A stretch of DNA of 64,000 nt from Bacillota bacterium (GTDB lineage: Bacteria > Bacillota > Clostridia > Acetivibrionales > DSM-1351): positions 170,236 through 234,235 of the forward strand of contig JAEXFI010000024.1 in NCBI GenBank assembly GCA_023400235.1, given 5' to 3'. The translations under genes were made by a program, and so were the position numbers. Position 1 is the first letter of the stretch. The number at the start of each line of letters is the position of its first letter. The notes beneath the pieces are model-generated. The model did no database searches and was not told the origin of the DNA. It saw only the letters and a list, made by a program, of their open reading frames with translations. Positions 27,238 through 35,953 of this stretch are shown here, one piece after another.

Positions 27238-27546
27238 CTAGATTGCCAGTCTTTTAACCTTCTCCCCGTTTTCCAGATGGGACTCCACTATCTCCTCAAC
27301 ATCCTCCTCAGTAACATTTCCGTACCAGGTACCTTCAGGATAAACTACAACAACAGGTCCCTTGTCGCAAATTCCAAAGCAGCCAGTATTGGTTATCATT
27401 ACATCCCCTGAAAGATCTCTGTCATCGATTTCCTCCATGAACTTCTGTATCAGGTTAACCGCTCCCTTGGTATGGCAGTAACCCTTCTGGGTTCCGTTGA
27501 TTCTGCAGCTTGCACAGACAAACACATGGTATTTTGGGCTGATCAT
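27238..27546 (-). CDS. thioredoxin-like [2Fe-2S] ferredoxin
   Basis: A 102-aa protein that aligns end to end with the C. pasteurianum 2Fe-2S ferredoxin: KYHVFVCASCRINGTQKGYC, TNTGCFGICDKGPVVVVYPE and NGEKVKRLAI. Cysteines at positions 11, 14, 24, 56 and 60 correspond to the known ligand set, including the two interchangeable ligands in the flexible loop. The C. pasteurianum protein interacts with the MoFe protein. Placement between nifN-B and nifV supports a nitrogen-fixation role, as cluster donor or redox partner. Confidence 0.93.
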   Translation of the reverse strand: MISPKYHVFVCASCRINGTQKGYCHTKGAVNLIQKFMEEIDDRDLSGDVMITNTGCFGICDKGPVVVVYPEGTWYGNVTEEDVEEIVESHLENGEKVKRLAI

Positions 27547-27585
27547 AATTTTTTCCTCACTTTCATTATATAAAATAAATTTTGG

Positions 27586-30282
27586 TTAATACGTGACCAG
27601 TATCTTTTGAGCGGCTTGCTTTACAGCATCCTCAATGCGGTCATAGGTGGTAAAGGTTTCAATTGAATTTTCCTTAAGGCGCTGCTTGGGCGCTTCACCA
27701 ATACGCATTGCAAGAACCCCCTTGCAATCCTTGACCGTCTCAAGTATGGCATCTATCTTTCCCTCTTTGCTGCCTCCGCCCATGCCGTCACAGCTTTCGG
27801 AGCCGTCACAGTACTTTGATACGCTTCTTCTTTCCTTAAACCTTATGTTATTGTCCTTGTACTCATAAATATAAAAGTCGGTTGCGTGGCCAAAATGCTG
27901 ATCAACCAGAACTCCGCTCTTTGAGGAGACTGCAAAGAGAATGGGCTTTTCCTCCACCTGCTCCTTTTTCTCCTCAGTGGAGCAGGAGCCGCCGGTACAG
28001 CCTCTGAAATTAATGGACTGATCATTGTCAAGGGTCCCTATGGCATCAGCCCTGCACTGACGGCAGTGATACATCTGCTTCATGGACAGCTCACATTTTT
28101 TCCTCATCTCCGTTATTTCCTTATTGCTGGTCAAAGGCATATTTTCAAAGGCACTGCCTTTAACAGGTATCATCTGCATGATGTTCGTTATTTCACAGCC
28201 AAGCTCTTTTGCCTTTGCCACTACTATGGGTATGTGGAATTCATTTATGCCCTTGAGCATTACTATATTCACCTTACAGACAATCCCCAGAGTAGTGAGT
28301 CTTTTAAGTCCTGCCAGCTGGTTTGCCATAAGTATGGCAGCACCCACCTCACCATAATACCTGTTGCCCATATAGTCTATATGCTTGTATATTTTAGCTC
28401 CTATGGTTGCGTTTACTGCATTCATGGTTACTGTTACATGTGACACGCCCAATTCCACAAGCTCGTCTGCATACAGCGGCAGCATAAGCCCGTTGGTGGA
28501 CAGACAGAAGGTGACCTCAGGGTCTGCTTCTCTTATTAATTCCAAGGTTCTTTTGGTCTTTTCAAATTCCGCCAGAGAATCTCCCGGTCCGGCAATTCCC
28601 ACTACTTTAAGATTTGGAATTTTTTCTTTTACCATCTGGTACTTCCTTGCTGCATCCTCCGGTGAAAGCACTTCGGTAGTGACCCCAGGCCTGCTTTCAT
28701 TTGGGCAGTCAAACTTCCTCACACAGTAATTGCACTGAATATTGCATTTTGGCGCAATTGGCAGGTGCATTCTGGCATACTGGCTGCCACAGCCGTTGAA
28801 ACATGGATGCGTTTCCGTCTTTTTAGCTATTTCTGCTTTTGTGGCGGCCAGCTTCGCGCTTTTAACAGGGGCAGGAGCTTCCTGCTTCAGTTCCTGAGCC
28901 TTTACTTCTCCATCTTCCTTGAAATATTTCTCGAATAACTGGTTTCTGAAGCTGTGCTCCTTTTTACCCAGGAGGGTATTGGTAATCCTGTCCAGAAGAA
29001 TCAGGGAACCCTCGTAGCCCAGCATTCTTACACGCTGCCCTCCAACATGGTCATGTACGGGGAAAGCACACCGCACCAGGGGTAAATTGTATTTTTCCTC
29101 AATCCTCCTGCCGTCAGAGCTCCCCACCATTACATTTGCTTCTAATTCTAGCGCATATTTCTCTATATTGTCAAAATCTGTATTATCCAGTATTTTGTAA
29201 CTATCTACGAATTGGAAGCCGGCAACCTTTTTTATATCCTTTTCTATCATAGGTTCAAAGGAGCCTGATTTAGCTCCGGTGGCAGTTACCACGGGCATGA
29301 TTCCGTTTTCCGTGCACAGTCTGGTTACTGAGAGCACAAAGTCCGGTTCACCAAAAATAACCGCCCTGCCCTCTCCATTATATTTATGGGAATCAATCAT
29401 GGCGTCCAGATATCTTCCCCTCTGCTTCTTCATCTCTTCAGTCTTTTTGCCCCCTGCACTTTCCAGAATGGCAATAAAATCATCCGTATCCCTCAGCCCC
29501 ACAGGAAGATTGCATCTGACGTAAGGAACCCCGCAGGCCTCATACAGGTATTGAGCCGGTGAATTTTCATCCTTTATAAAGGCTGTAAGCTCAACGGTCA
29601 TTCTTGCTCCGGCCATCATCTCTATTTCCTCTATTGAGGTTCCGCCCTCCGGCAGCCTGTTGTACTCTTCATTGTGCTGTCCGTCCAGATTGTCCGAAAG
29701 GTCAGGCAGCAGAATATATTCCAACCCCATTTCGTCCAGAAGATTTTTCAGATACCTGGTATCAGCAGGAGAAATCAATCCTGTAATAATATTTAATTTA
29801 TTGTTTTTTCCCGGCCTCATGTCCACATTTTCCACTATGGCTCTCAGAGCCTTGAAAAAGCCTTCATACTGGGTACCTGAATACCCGGCGGAGGAGACGG
29901 GAATTATTTTTACATTTGTTTCGGGGTGGCTGTCATAGAATCCTCTTAAAATCCTGGGTATATCCTCTCCTATGGTTTCTGCAAGACAGGTGGTGGCAAC
30001 GCCTATTACCTCTGGGTTATACAGCTCTATCAAGTTTTCAAGCCCTTTTATCAGGTTGTGCTCGCCGCCAAAAACCGTCCCTTCCTCAGTCAGGGAAGAG
30101 GAGGCTATATCCACAGGCTCATTGTAATGAGTTGCCATATGGCGGCGTATATAGGTGCTGCAGCCCTGAGAACCATGGAGTATGGTCATACATTTCTTTA
30201 TACCATAAAAAGCACTTACACTTCCCATGGGCATACACATCTTACATGGATTTACATTCAAGTTAACTAAGTTCTTGCTCAT
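27586..30282 (-). CDS. nifN-B: fused NifN-NifB FeMo-cofactor biosynthesis protein
   Basis: An 898-aa fusion. Residues 1 to about 430 are NifN (VNPCKMCMPMGSVSAFYG; LHGSQGCSTYIRRHMATHY), the cofactor scaffold partner of NifE. After a charged linker, NifB starts at HPCFNGCGSQYARMHLPIAP with the radical-SAM motif CNIQCNYC and clustered Cys in YHCRQCRADAIG. The last 110 residues are a NifX/NafY-like domain (VDQHFGHATDFYIYEY). NifB makes the NifB-co core; NifEN matures it. The fusion is typical of clostridia. ATG 30282 follows GGGAGG; the longer frame to 30324 lacks homology. Confidence 0.95.
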   Translation of the reverse strand: MSKNLVNLNVNPCKMCMPMGSVSAFYGIKKCMTILHGSQGCSTYIRRHMATHYNEPVDIASSSLTEEGTVFGGEHNLIKGLENLIELYNPEVIGVATTCLAETIGEDIPRILRGFYDSHPETNVKIIPVSSAGYSGTQYEGFFKALRAIVENVDMRPGKNNKLNIITGLISPADTRYLKNLLDEMGLEYILLPDLSDNLDGQHNEEYNRLPEGGTSIEEIEMMAGARMTVELTAFIKDENSPAQYLYEACGVPYVRCNLPVGLRDTDDFIAILESAGGKKTEEMKKQRGRYLDAMIDSHKYNGEGRAVIFGEPDFVLSVTRLCTENGIMPVVTATGAKSGSFEPMIEKDIKKVAGFQFVDSYKILDNTDFDNIEKYALELEANVMVGSSDGRRIEEKYNLPLVRCAFPVHDHVGGQRVRMLGYEGSLILLDRITNTLLGKKEHSFRNQLFEKYFKEDGEVKAQELKQEAPAPVKSAKLAATKAEIAKKTETHPCFNGCGSQYARMHLPIAPKCNIQCNYCVRKFDCPNESRPGVTTEVLSPEDAARKYQMVKEKIPNLKVVGIAGPGDSLAEFEKTKRTLELIREADPEVTFCLSTNGLMLPLYADELVELGVSHVTVTMNAVNATIGAKIYKHIDYMGNRYYGEVGAAILMANQLAGLKRLTTLGIVCKVNIVMLKGINEFHIPIVVAKAKELGCEITNIMQMIPVKGSAFENMPLTSNKEITEMRKKCELSMKQMYHCRQCRADAIGTLDNDQSINFRGCTGGSCSTEEKKEQVEEKPILFAVSSKSGVLVDQHFGHATDFYIYEYKDNNIRFKERRSVSKYCDGSESCDGMGGGSKEGKIDAILETVKDCKGVLAMRIGEAPKQRLKENSIETFTTYDRIEDAVKQAAQKILVTY

Positions 30283-30347
30283 GATGCCCTCCCTTCTGCG
30301 TGCATGGCACACTGAAACAAACATAATTTATGGGGATTTCAGAACCC

Positions 30348-31673
30348 CTATTTATTTACATACTGCCAAACGGGGCTGTTTAAGGATAAATTTATTTCCT
30401 TCGTGAAATTTATCACTCCGTCATAGCCCGCCAAGGCATGTTTTCTTTCATGATTGTGATCGCAAAAGGCAACTCCCAGCTTATAGGCCAGGGGCCTTTC
30501 CTTTACTCCCCCTACAAGTATGTCCGCACCCTTTTCCTTTATAAAGGTCTCCAGCTCCGCAGGGTTTGCATCATCCAGAATTACCGTATTCTCTCCTACA
30601 AGGCTTGAAATGATCTCATAATCCTCTGCCTTACCTGTCTGAGTTCCCACCACAACGGTTTCAATTCCCATTTCATTGAACTGTCTTATGAGGGAAATTG
30701 CCTTAAAGCCGCCGCCAACATATATGGCAGCCTTTTTGCCTTCCAGGTTTTTTCTGTATTTATCTAAAAAACTTTTAAGTCTGTCTGTTTCGTTTTTGGT
30801 GAACTGCCTGGCCTTTTGAATATTTTCTTCATCGCCTATTGCTTCTGCTATTCTTATGAGTGATTGTGAGGTATCCTCCACTCCGAAAAAGCTTATCTTG
30901 ATATATGGAATTCCCATCTCCTGCTCCATCTTTTTTGCCAGGTAGGTCATGGAACCCGCGCACTGCACAATATTGAGACTTGCCGAGGGAGCATTTACCA
31001 GCTTGTCATGGCTTGCATCACCTGTAATGGTAGATACCACTGGAATGCCTATTTCCTTCAGATAGTTTTTTATAAGCCACATTTCACCTGCCAGGTTAAA
31101 GTCTCCAAGTATATTTATGCCCTTGGTCTTAGGCAGGTCTTTGTATGGCTCCAGCAATGCCAGTATGGCATTACAGGCCATTTTATAGCCATAGGATTTA
31201 TTCCCCGAAAAACCCGGAGACTTTACAGGAATAACCCTGATTCCATACTTCTTTTCCGCAAGTCTGCAGACCGCTTCCACATCGTCGCCTATAACACCTA
31301 CAATGCAGGTTGCATATACAAATATGAGTTTTGGTTGATGCTTTTCAACAATTTCATCTATTGCCGCGGTAAGCTTCTTCTCTCCTCCAAAAACTATATC
31401 CTGTTCGCTCAGGTCTGTTGAAAAGCTGTTTCTATAGAGGTCACTGCCGCTGGACAGGCTTCCCCTGATATCCCAGGTATAGCTGGCACAGCCGATGGGG
31501 CCGTGTACAATATGAAAAGCATCTGTAATGGGATTGAGCACTACTCTGGCACCGCAGTATACGCAGGCACGCTGGCTTACAGAACCTGAAAGACTGTCGC
31601 TTTCGCACTTAATCGTATTTGCTTTCCCGTGACCTATAAATTCTTTTCTTTCTTTTAAGATTGTTGATTCCAT
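30348..31673 (-). CDS. nifE: nitrogenase FeMo-cofactor scaffold protein NifE
   Basis: A 441-aa NifD paralogue that forms the NifEN scaffold. Visible family marks are ACVYCGARVVLNPITDAFH, HGPIGCASYTWDIRGS (cluster Cys), VYATCIVGVIGDDVEAVC, and the C-terminal AGYDGVINFTKEI. The stop is 66 bases before nifN-B. It is separated from nifK by a 392-bp non-coding spacer with long-range complementarity, unlike the tight spacing of the rest of the cluster. GGGAGG precedes the ATG. Confidence 0.94.
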   Translation of the reverse strand: MESTILKERKEFIGHGKANTIKCESDSLSGSVSQRACVYCGARVVLNPITDAFHIVHGPIGCASYTWDIRGSLSSGSDLYRNSFSTDLSEQDIVFGGEKKLTAAIDEIVEKHQPKLIFVYATCIVGVIGDDVEAVCRLAEKKYGIRVIPVKSPGFSGNKSYGYKMACNAILALLEPYKDLPKTKGINILGDFNLAGEMWLIKNYLKEIGIPVVSTITGDASHDKLVNAPSASLNIVQCAGSMTYLAKKMEQEMGIPYIKISFFGVEDTSQSLIRIAEAIGDEENIQKARQFTKNETDRLKSFLDKYRKNLEGKKAAIYVGGGFKAISLIRQFNEMGIETVVVGTQTGKAEDYEIISSLVGENTVILDDANPAELETFIKEKGADILVGGVKERPLAYKLGVAFCDHNHERKHALAGYDGVINFTKEINLSLNSPVWQYVNK

Positions 31674-32065
31674 ATGCCGCCCCTCCCTTTTTTAAAATTG
31701 ATATATAATCGGCAGTATACTTTTTCTGATCCAGTCCGATTAATTTCAAATTAACTTGTGTAAAATATTTGCCAATTGTGCAGTACAAGGCTCAGATCCC
31801 TGGATTGCTACCGAAAAGGCTGCCCTCCTCATTTTAAAGGTTCAACACAACCGTTTTTTCCTTTGCAGCTGCTCGCCCCGGATAAAACGCTTGTGTATCA
31901 CCTGATATTCCTGCAGCCTTTTCAAATGTAGCTGCCCATTGATTTAAGCTGTACCTGCTGAATAAAAGAAGTCATTGCAAAAATCGAATACTTTGTGTTG
32001 CATCGGACTGAAACTGGTTTTTATAGACTAAACGATTATCAATTAATCTAATATAAGCGTCATCA
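31674..32065 (-). other. nifK-nifE spacer with long-range RNA structure
   Basis: No gene above 60 codons fits this 392-bp spacer. On the minus strand an 11-bp stem (32012-32002 with 31740-31730, TTCAGTCCGAT/ATCGGACTGGA) closes a 283-nt region. Inside it, ACACAAGCGTTTTATCC (31896-31880) pairs with GGAAAAAACGGTTGTGT (31861-31845) in an interrupted stem of about 15 bp. Two short coding-like stretches without good starts also occur (about 45 and 28 codons). It may be an RNA processing, stability or regulatory element, or decayed coding DNA. Confidence 0.55.
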
Positions 32066-33430
32066 CTACATTACTATTTCCAAGTCCTCATCACTGGCAT
32101 CTCTGTCCTGTCTGTCCATCAATGCATTTGCTATCATTTCAACCAGCCTCATTGCGCCTTTGTAGCCAACTATCGGAGCGTTTGAATGAGCATATCTGTC
32201 AAGTACGGGGAAGCCAGCCCTAACAAAAGGAATATCCTCCGCCTTTGCTATCTGCTTTCCGTAGGAGGAGCCCAGCAGCAAGTCAACCTTATCGTTTTTG
32301 ATCCACTGATGCAGTTCAAACAAGTCTCCGCCAGCCTTGGCAGTGCAGCCCTCCACTCCGTACTGTGCAAAGAGTGCATCTGAAAGCCTTACAAAATTTT
32401 CACCCGGAGTTCCGGTCAGTACATACTTTGGAATCATGCCCAGTTCAAGTGCCATTCTGGTCAGACCCAGCACAGTGTCAGGATCTCCGAATATAGCTAC
32501 CGACTTGTTGAAGAAATAGAAGTGAGCATCCAGCATAAGGTCCACCAGCTGTCCTCTTTCCTCTTCAAGCTCGTAGGGTACTTCTGCCTGTGATATTGCA
32601 GCAAGAGCCATTACAAATTTATCTGTAGCATCTATTCCGATTGGAAGGGGCAGTAATTCATGGGGAACCTTGCACTTTCTCTCAAGGACGGTTGCAGGCT
32701 CTGCACTGGTCAGCTCTCCCAGAGCCAGGACACCCGAGCAGTCGCCCAGTCCTACAATTTCAGGAATGGTGGTTCCGCCCTTGGGATACATGGAATAGTC
32801 TCCGGTCATTGGAGCATCCATTACACCGCTTTGATCCGGGAACATGGTATATGGCACCTTCAGGAGCTGGGCTATTTTCTTCATTTCCCTGATATCTCCG
32901 GGATTTACAAAACCGGGGAAAATAGCTGTCTTGCCGTTGGGTTTGCCTGTGTTCTTTGCCATATACGTTATGAAACCGCACATCATGTTATAAAAGCCGT
33001 TAACGTGTGAGCCAACGTAGCTGGGAGTATTTGTGTGAACTACAATTTTTCCGTCGGGTATATCAATATCCTGTATGAATGCATTCAGGTCATCACCTAT
33101 GGTCTCACTGAGACAGGTAGTATGGACTGCAATAATATCAGGGTTATATATATCAAAAACATTCTTTACACCTGTTCTGATATTGCTGCCGCCGCCGAAT
33201 ACCGACGCACCTTCTGTAAAAGAGCTGGTGGAAGCTATTGCCGGTTCTTTAAAGTGCCTGCTCAGAAAGGTTCTGTGATAGGATACGCAGCCCTGTGAAC
33301 CATGGCTGTGGGGCATGCAATTGTGAACTCCCAGTGCTGCATAAAGTGCACCAACAGGCTGACAGGTCTTACAAGGATTAACTCTGAGCGCACTGCGTTC
33401 TGTTACTTCTTTTGGTGTCATATTGAGCAT
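32066..33430 (-). CDS. nifK: nitrogenase MoFe protein beta subunit
   Basis: A 454-aa beta subunit, short like the C. pasteurianum one because the N-terminal extension of proteobacterial NifK is missing. P-cluster cysteines lie in RVNPCKTCQPVGALYAALG, HGSQGCVSYHR and VHTTCLSETIGDDL. Other marks are SFTEGASVFGGGSN and RAGFPVLDRYAHSNAP. With NifD it forms the alpha2beta2 dinitrogenase. Its ATG overlaps the nifD stop (TAATG), and AGGAGGTG lies eight bases ahead, so the two are translated together. Confidence 0.97.
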   Translation of the reverse strand: MLNMTPKEVTERSALRVNPCKTCQPVGALYAALGVHNCMPHSHGSQGCVSYHRTFLSRHFKEPAIASTSSFTEGASVFGGGSNIRTGVKNVFDIYNPDIIAVHTTCLSETIGDDLNAFIQDIDIPDGKIVVHTNTPSYVGSHVNGFYNMMCGFITYMAKNTGKPNGKTAIFPGFVNPGDIREMKKIAQLLKVPYTMFPDQSGVMDAPMTGDYSMYPKGGTTIPEIVGLGDCSGVLALGELTSAEPATVLERKCKVPHELLPLPIGIDATDKFVMALAAISQAEVPYELEEERGQLVDLMLDAHFYFFNKSVAIFGDPDTVLGLTRMALELGMIPKYVLTGTPGENFVRLSDALFAQYGVEGCTAKAGGDLFELHQWIKNDKVDLLLGSSYGKQIAKAEDIPFVRAGFPVLDRYAHSNAPIVGYKGAMRLVEMIANALMDRQDRDASDEDLEIVM

Positions 33431-35022
33431 TATAGTTCACCTCCTGCTAATTTGGCCTTTAAAACGGATTTGTTCTTCCAGGGAGCTGTAACCAGACCCC
33501 AGGCCGGTGTGTATATTCCCATAGTCACGTCACGTGCAAAGTTGATAGCTCCGGTAAAGCCGGCATACGGTCCGCTGTAGTCATAGGAATGCAGCTGTTT
33601 TGACACGACTCCCGCCTTTTGGATCTGATACTTGTCTTTTACACCCGAGAAGAATATATCTGGTTTGAGGAGCTTTATAAACTCGTCAGTTTCAAATTGG
33701 TTCAAATCATCAACAACTATACTGCCATTATCCATTTCAGGAATCATACCGTAATAGTTTTCAAGCTGGATTTTGGATTTAAGGGCCTCGTATTGCTCTT
33801 CGGTAAGGAAAGCCTGATATTTGTCGGGATCCTTCTCCACCTCAATATGTTCAATATTCTTGCTGTCGGCATCTTCCTTTATGGTTGGAATTACTTCTCT
33901 TCCTTCATAGTCATCCCTGTGAGCAAATTCATAGCCAGCAAGTACAGTCTTTACTCCGAAGTCAGCCAGCAGCTTCTGATAGTGGTGGGCTCTGGAGCCT
34001 CCTACGAACAATGCCGCAGTCTTTCCCTTCAGCTTTGAGTAGTAGTAATCCTTGGCTTCGGCTATACTGGCCATTTCGTCTGCAATTACCTCTTCGGTTC
34101 TGGCGGACAGCTCAGGATCTCCAAAGTATGTGGCCATATCCCTCAAGGACTGTATGATTGCTTCAAGGCCTACAAAGTTAACCTTTATCCAGTCTATACC
34201 ATATTTTGTCTTCATCATCTCAGCTATATAGTTTATTGAACGGTGGCACTGTACAAGATTGAGCTGTGCCGTATGGGATTTTGAAAGAGCATCATAGCTG
34301 CCGTCACCTGTAAATACAGCAACCACTTCATAGCCTATTCGCTTTAGTATTCTTTCCTGCTCCCAGCCGTCGCCGCCGATGTTGTACTCACCCAGAATAT
34401 TTATCCTGAACTTTTTAGTGGGCTGTGCATCTCCGGTACCAATAATCCTTCTCATAACAGTATTATTGGCGATATGGTGACCTCCGCTCTGGCTGACACC
34501 CTTGTAACCTTCACAGCTGAAGGCCATACAGGATATTCCGTATTCCTTTTCAGCCTCTGCAGCAACAGCGTGAATATCATCACCGATAAGACCAACAGGA
34601 CATGTGGAGCAAATCATAATACATTTGGGATTAAATATTTTCATTGCTTCATCAATAGCCTGCTTTAGCTTCTTTTCACCACCGAACACTATATCCGGCT
34701 CCTGAAGGTCGGTTGAAAAACAGTACTCAATAAAGTTTCTGCCGTCTTCAGCTTTAGCCTTGTTTCTTCTGGTTCCCCATGAATAATATCCGCAGCCTAT
34801 AGGTCCATGAGTCAAAACCAATACATCCTTCAAGGGTCCGAGAACAACGCCCTTACAACCAGCATAGCAGCAGCCTCTGTTGGTAATGATACCCGGAACT
34901 GTTCGGGTATTTGCAGCTATGGGCAGGTTTTTTGTCTCCTCGGTGACCTCCATGATATGTTCTTTTCTGTTCTTATATATTTTTGCACTGTATTGATCCA
35001 ATACAATATTCTTAGTATTCAT
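33430..35022 (-). CDS. nifD: nitrogenase MoFe protein alpha subunit
   Basis: Catalytic subunit, about 530 aa, binding FeMo-co. P-cluster ligands are in NRGCCYAGCKGV, THGPIGCGYYSWG and ICSTCPVGLIGDD. The FeMo-co Cys is in LNLVQCHRSINYI and the His ligand region is LHSYDYSGPYAGFTGAIN. An insertion of about 50 residues (IEVEKDPDKYQAFLTEEQYE and after) precedes the C-terminal part, a feature of clostridial NifD. No delta-subunit gene follows, so this is the Mo-type enzyme. ATG 35022 is chosen; a GTG at 35034 falls within the ribosome-binding site. Confidence 0.97.
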   Translation of the reverse strand: MNTKNIVLDQYSAKIYKNRKEHIMEVTEETKNLPIAANTRTVPGIITNRGCCYAGCKGVVLGPLKDVLVLTHGPIGCGYYSWGTRRNKAKAEDGRNFIEYCFSTDLQEPDIVFGGEKKLKQAIDEAMKIFNPKCIMICSTCPVGLIGDDIHAVAAEAEKEYGISCMAFSCEGYKGVSQSGGHHIANNTVMRRIIGTGDAQPTKKFRINILGEYNIGGDGWEQERILKRIGYEVVAVFTGDGSYDALSKSHTAQLNLVQCHRSINYIAEMMKTKYGIDWIKVNFVGLEAIIQSLRDMATYFGDPELSARTEEVIADEMASIAEAKDYYYSKLKGKTAALFVGGSRAHHYQKLLADFGVKTVLAGYEFAHRDDYEGREVIPTIKEDADSKNIEHIEVEKDPDKYQAFLTEEQYEALKSKIQLENYYGMIPEMDNGSIVVDDLNQFETDEFIKLLKPDIFFSGVKDKYQIQKAGVVSKQLHSYDYSGPYAGFTGAINFARDVTMGIYTPAWGLVTAPWKNKSVLKAKLAGGEL

Positions 35023-35042
35023 TAGTCTCACCACCCCGTTAT

Positions 35043-35417
35043 TTATAGTACGGTCTCGCCGGTTCTAACCTTGTAGGTTTCCTCAATGGGAAGCACAAAT
35101 ATCTTTCCGTCCCCGGGATTACCTGACTGGTTAGCTTTTATTATGGTCTTAACCGCCAAATCCACTTGCTCGTCTTCTATCACTATGGTAAAAAATCTTT
35201 TTGGTATAAGTCTTGCTGTTTCGGTAAAGGCTTCTCCAACTTGGGAAACTGGGAGATCGCCGTTTTCCATGATATAATTCAGTACCGTAGCATCAAGGCT
35301 TTTCTTACCTCTTCCCAGGCAGGGCCTGCATGAAAACGCTGGAAAACCGGCATTTGCAAGAGCCTCTTTAGTCCTGTTTACCTTGTTAGCACGGATAAAT
35401 GCCATAATTTCTTTCAT
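35043..35417 (-). CDS. nifI2: NifI2, PII-like regulator of nitrogenase
   Basis: A 124-aa GlnB-family protein: MKEIMAFIRANKVNRTKEALANAGF, then a long T-loop region after CLGRGKK, and TIVIEDEQVDLAVKTII with NPGDGKIFVLP. NifI1 and NifI2 form a complex that binds and inhibits dinitrogenase when ammonium is present and is released by 2-oxoglutarate. Its position between nifI1 and nifD is the invariant one. ATG 35417 follows AAGGATG; the frame extends to 35438 without homology. Confidence 0.94.
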   Translation of the reverse strand: MKEIMAFIRANKVNRTKEALANAGFPAFSCRPCLGRGKKSLDATVLNYIMENGDLPVSQVGEAFTETARLIPKRFFTIVIEDEQVDLAVKTIIKANQSGNPGDGKIFVLPIEETYKVRTGETVL

Positions 35418-35521
35418 AAGACATCCTTTCCGCTGCAAAGCAGCTGTATGTTATAGTAATGGAAAAACCATTCATGCTTTTTCCATGGGCGCTCCAGGCT
35501 GTGCACCTGGACCTTTGCGCC

Positions 35522-35848
35522 TTATAGCCCCTGCTTTGCAGTACTTATTGTATAAGCATCCAATACCTGGCTTATGAAGATTCTTCCATCACCAAAGTTT
35601 CCTTTTTCGCCGGTACGGGCATTTCTCATAATTACTTTTACAACATCGTCCTTGTCTTCATCGTTTACTACTATTAAAAGCATTTCCTTTGGGATTTCGT
35701 CATATTGAACATCTCCGATAATAATACCTTTTTGCTTACCTCTTCCGAAAACATCCATTTTGGTAACAGCCGGAAAGCCTGCCGCCAGCAATTCGGATAA
35801 TACGATACCTGTTTTTTCAGGTCTGATAATTGCTCTTACTAATAACAT
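35522..35848 (-). CDS. nifI1: NifI1, PII-like regulator of nitrogenase
   Basis: A 108-aa GlnB-family protein: MLLVRAIIRPEKTGIVLSELLAAGF, the characteristic NifI1 T-loop start DVFGRGKQKGIIIGDVQYDEIPKEML, and NFGDGRIFISQVLDAYTI. Partner of NifI2 in ammonium switch-off of nitrogenase. ATG 35848 is preferred to the upstream GTG (35860) because AAAGGTGG precedes it by eight bases. The 104-bp gap to nifI2 contains a short GGAAAAACC/GGTTTTTCC-like symmetry but no gene. Confidence 0.94.
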   Translation of the reverse strand: MLLVRAIIRPEKTGIVLSELLAAGFPAVTKMDVFGRGKQKGIIIGDVQYDEIPKEMLLIVVNDEDKDDVVKVIMRNARTGEKGNFGDGRIFISQVLDAYTISTAKQGL

Positions 35849-35953
35849 AATCTCAACCACCTTTTCTCAATATTATTTAACTTTCATATAAAGCCGCTTT
35901 CATCTTTTGCCTTGCAAAGACAATAATATATACACTAAAGTTTGCTTTGCATT

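Noticed and set aside
31674..32065. Molybdenum cofactor riboswitch or group II intron between nifK and nifE
   Set aside because: The conserved Moco motif core and intron domain V/VI or a reverse transcriptase were not found; only generic stems are present.
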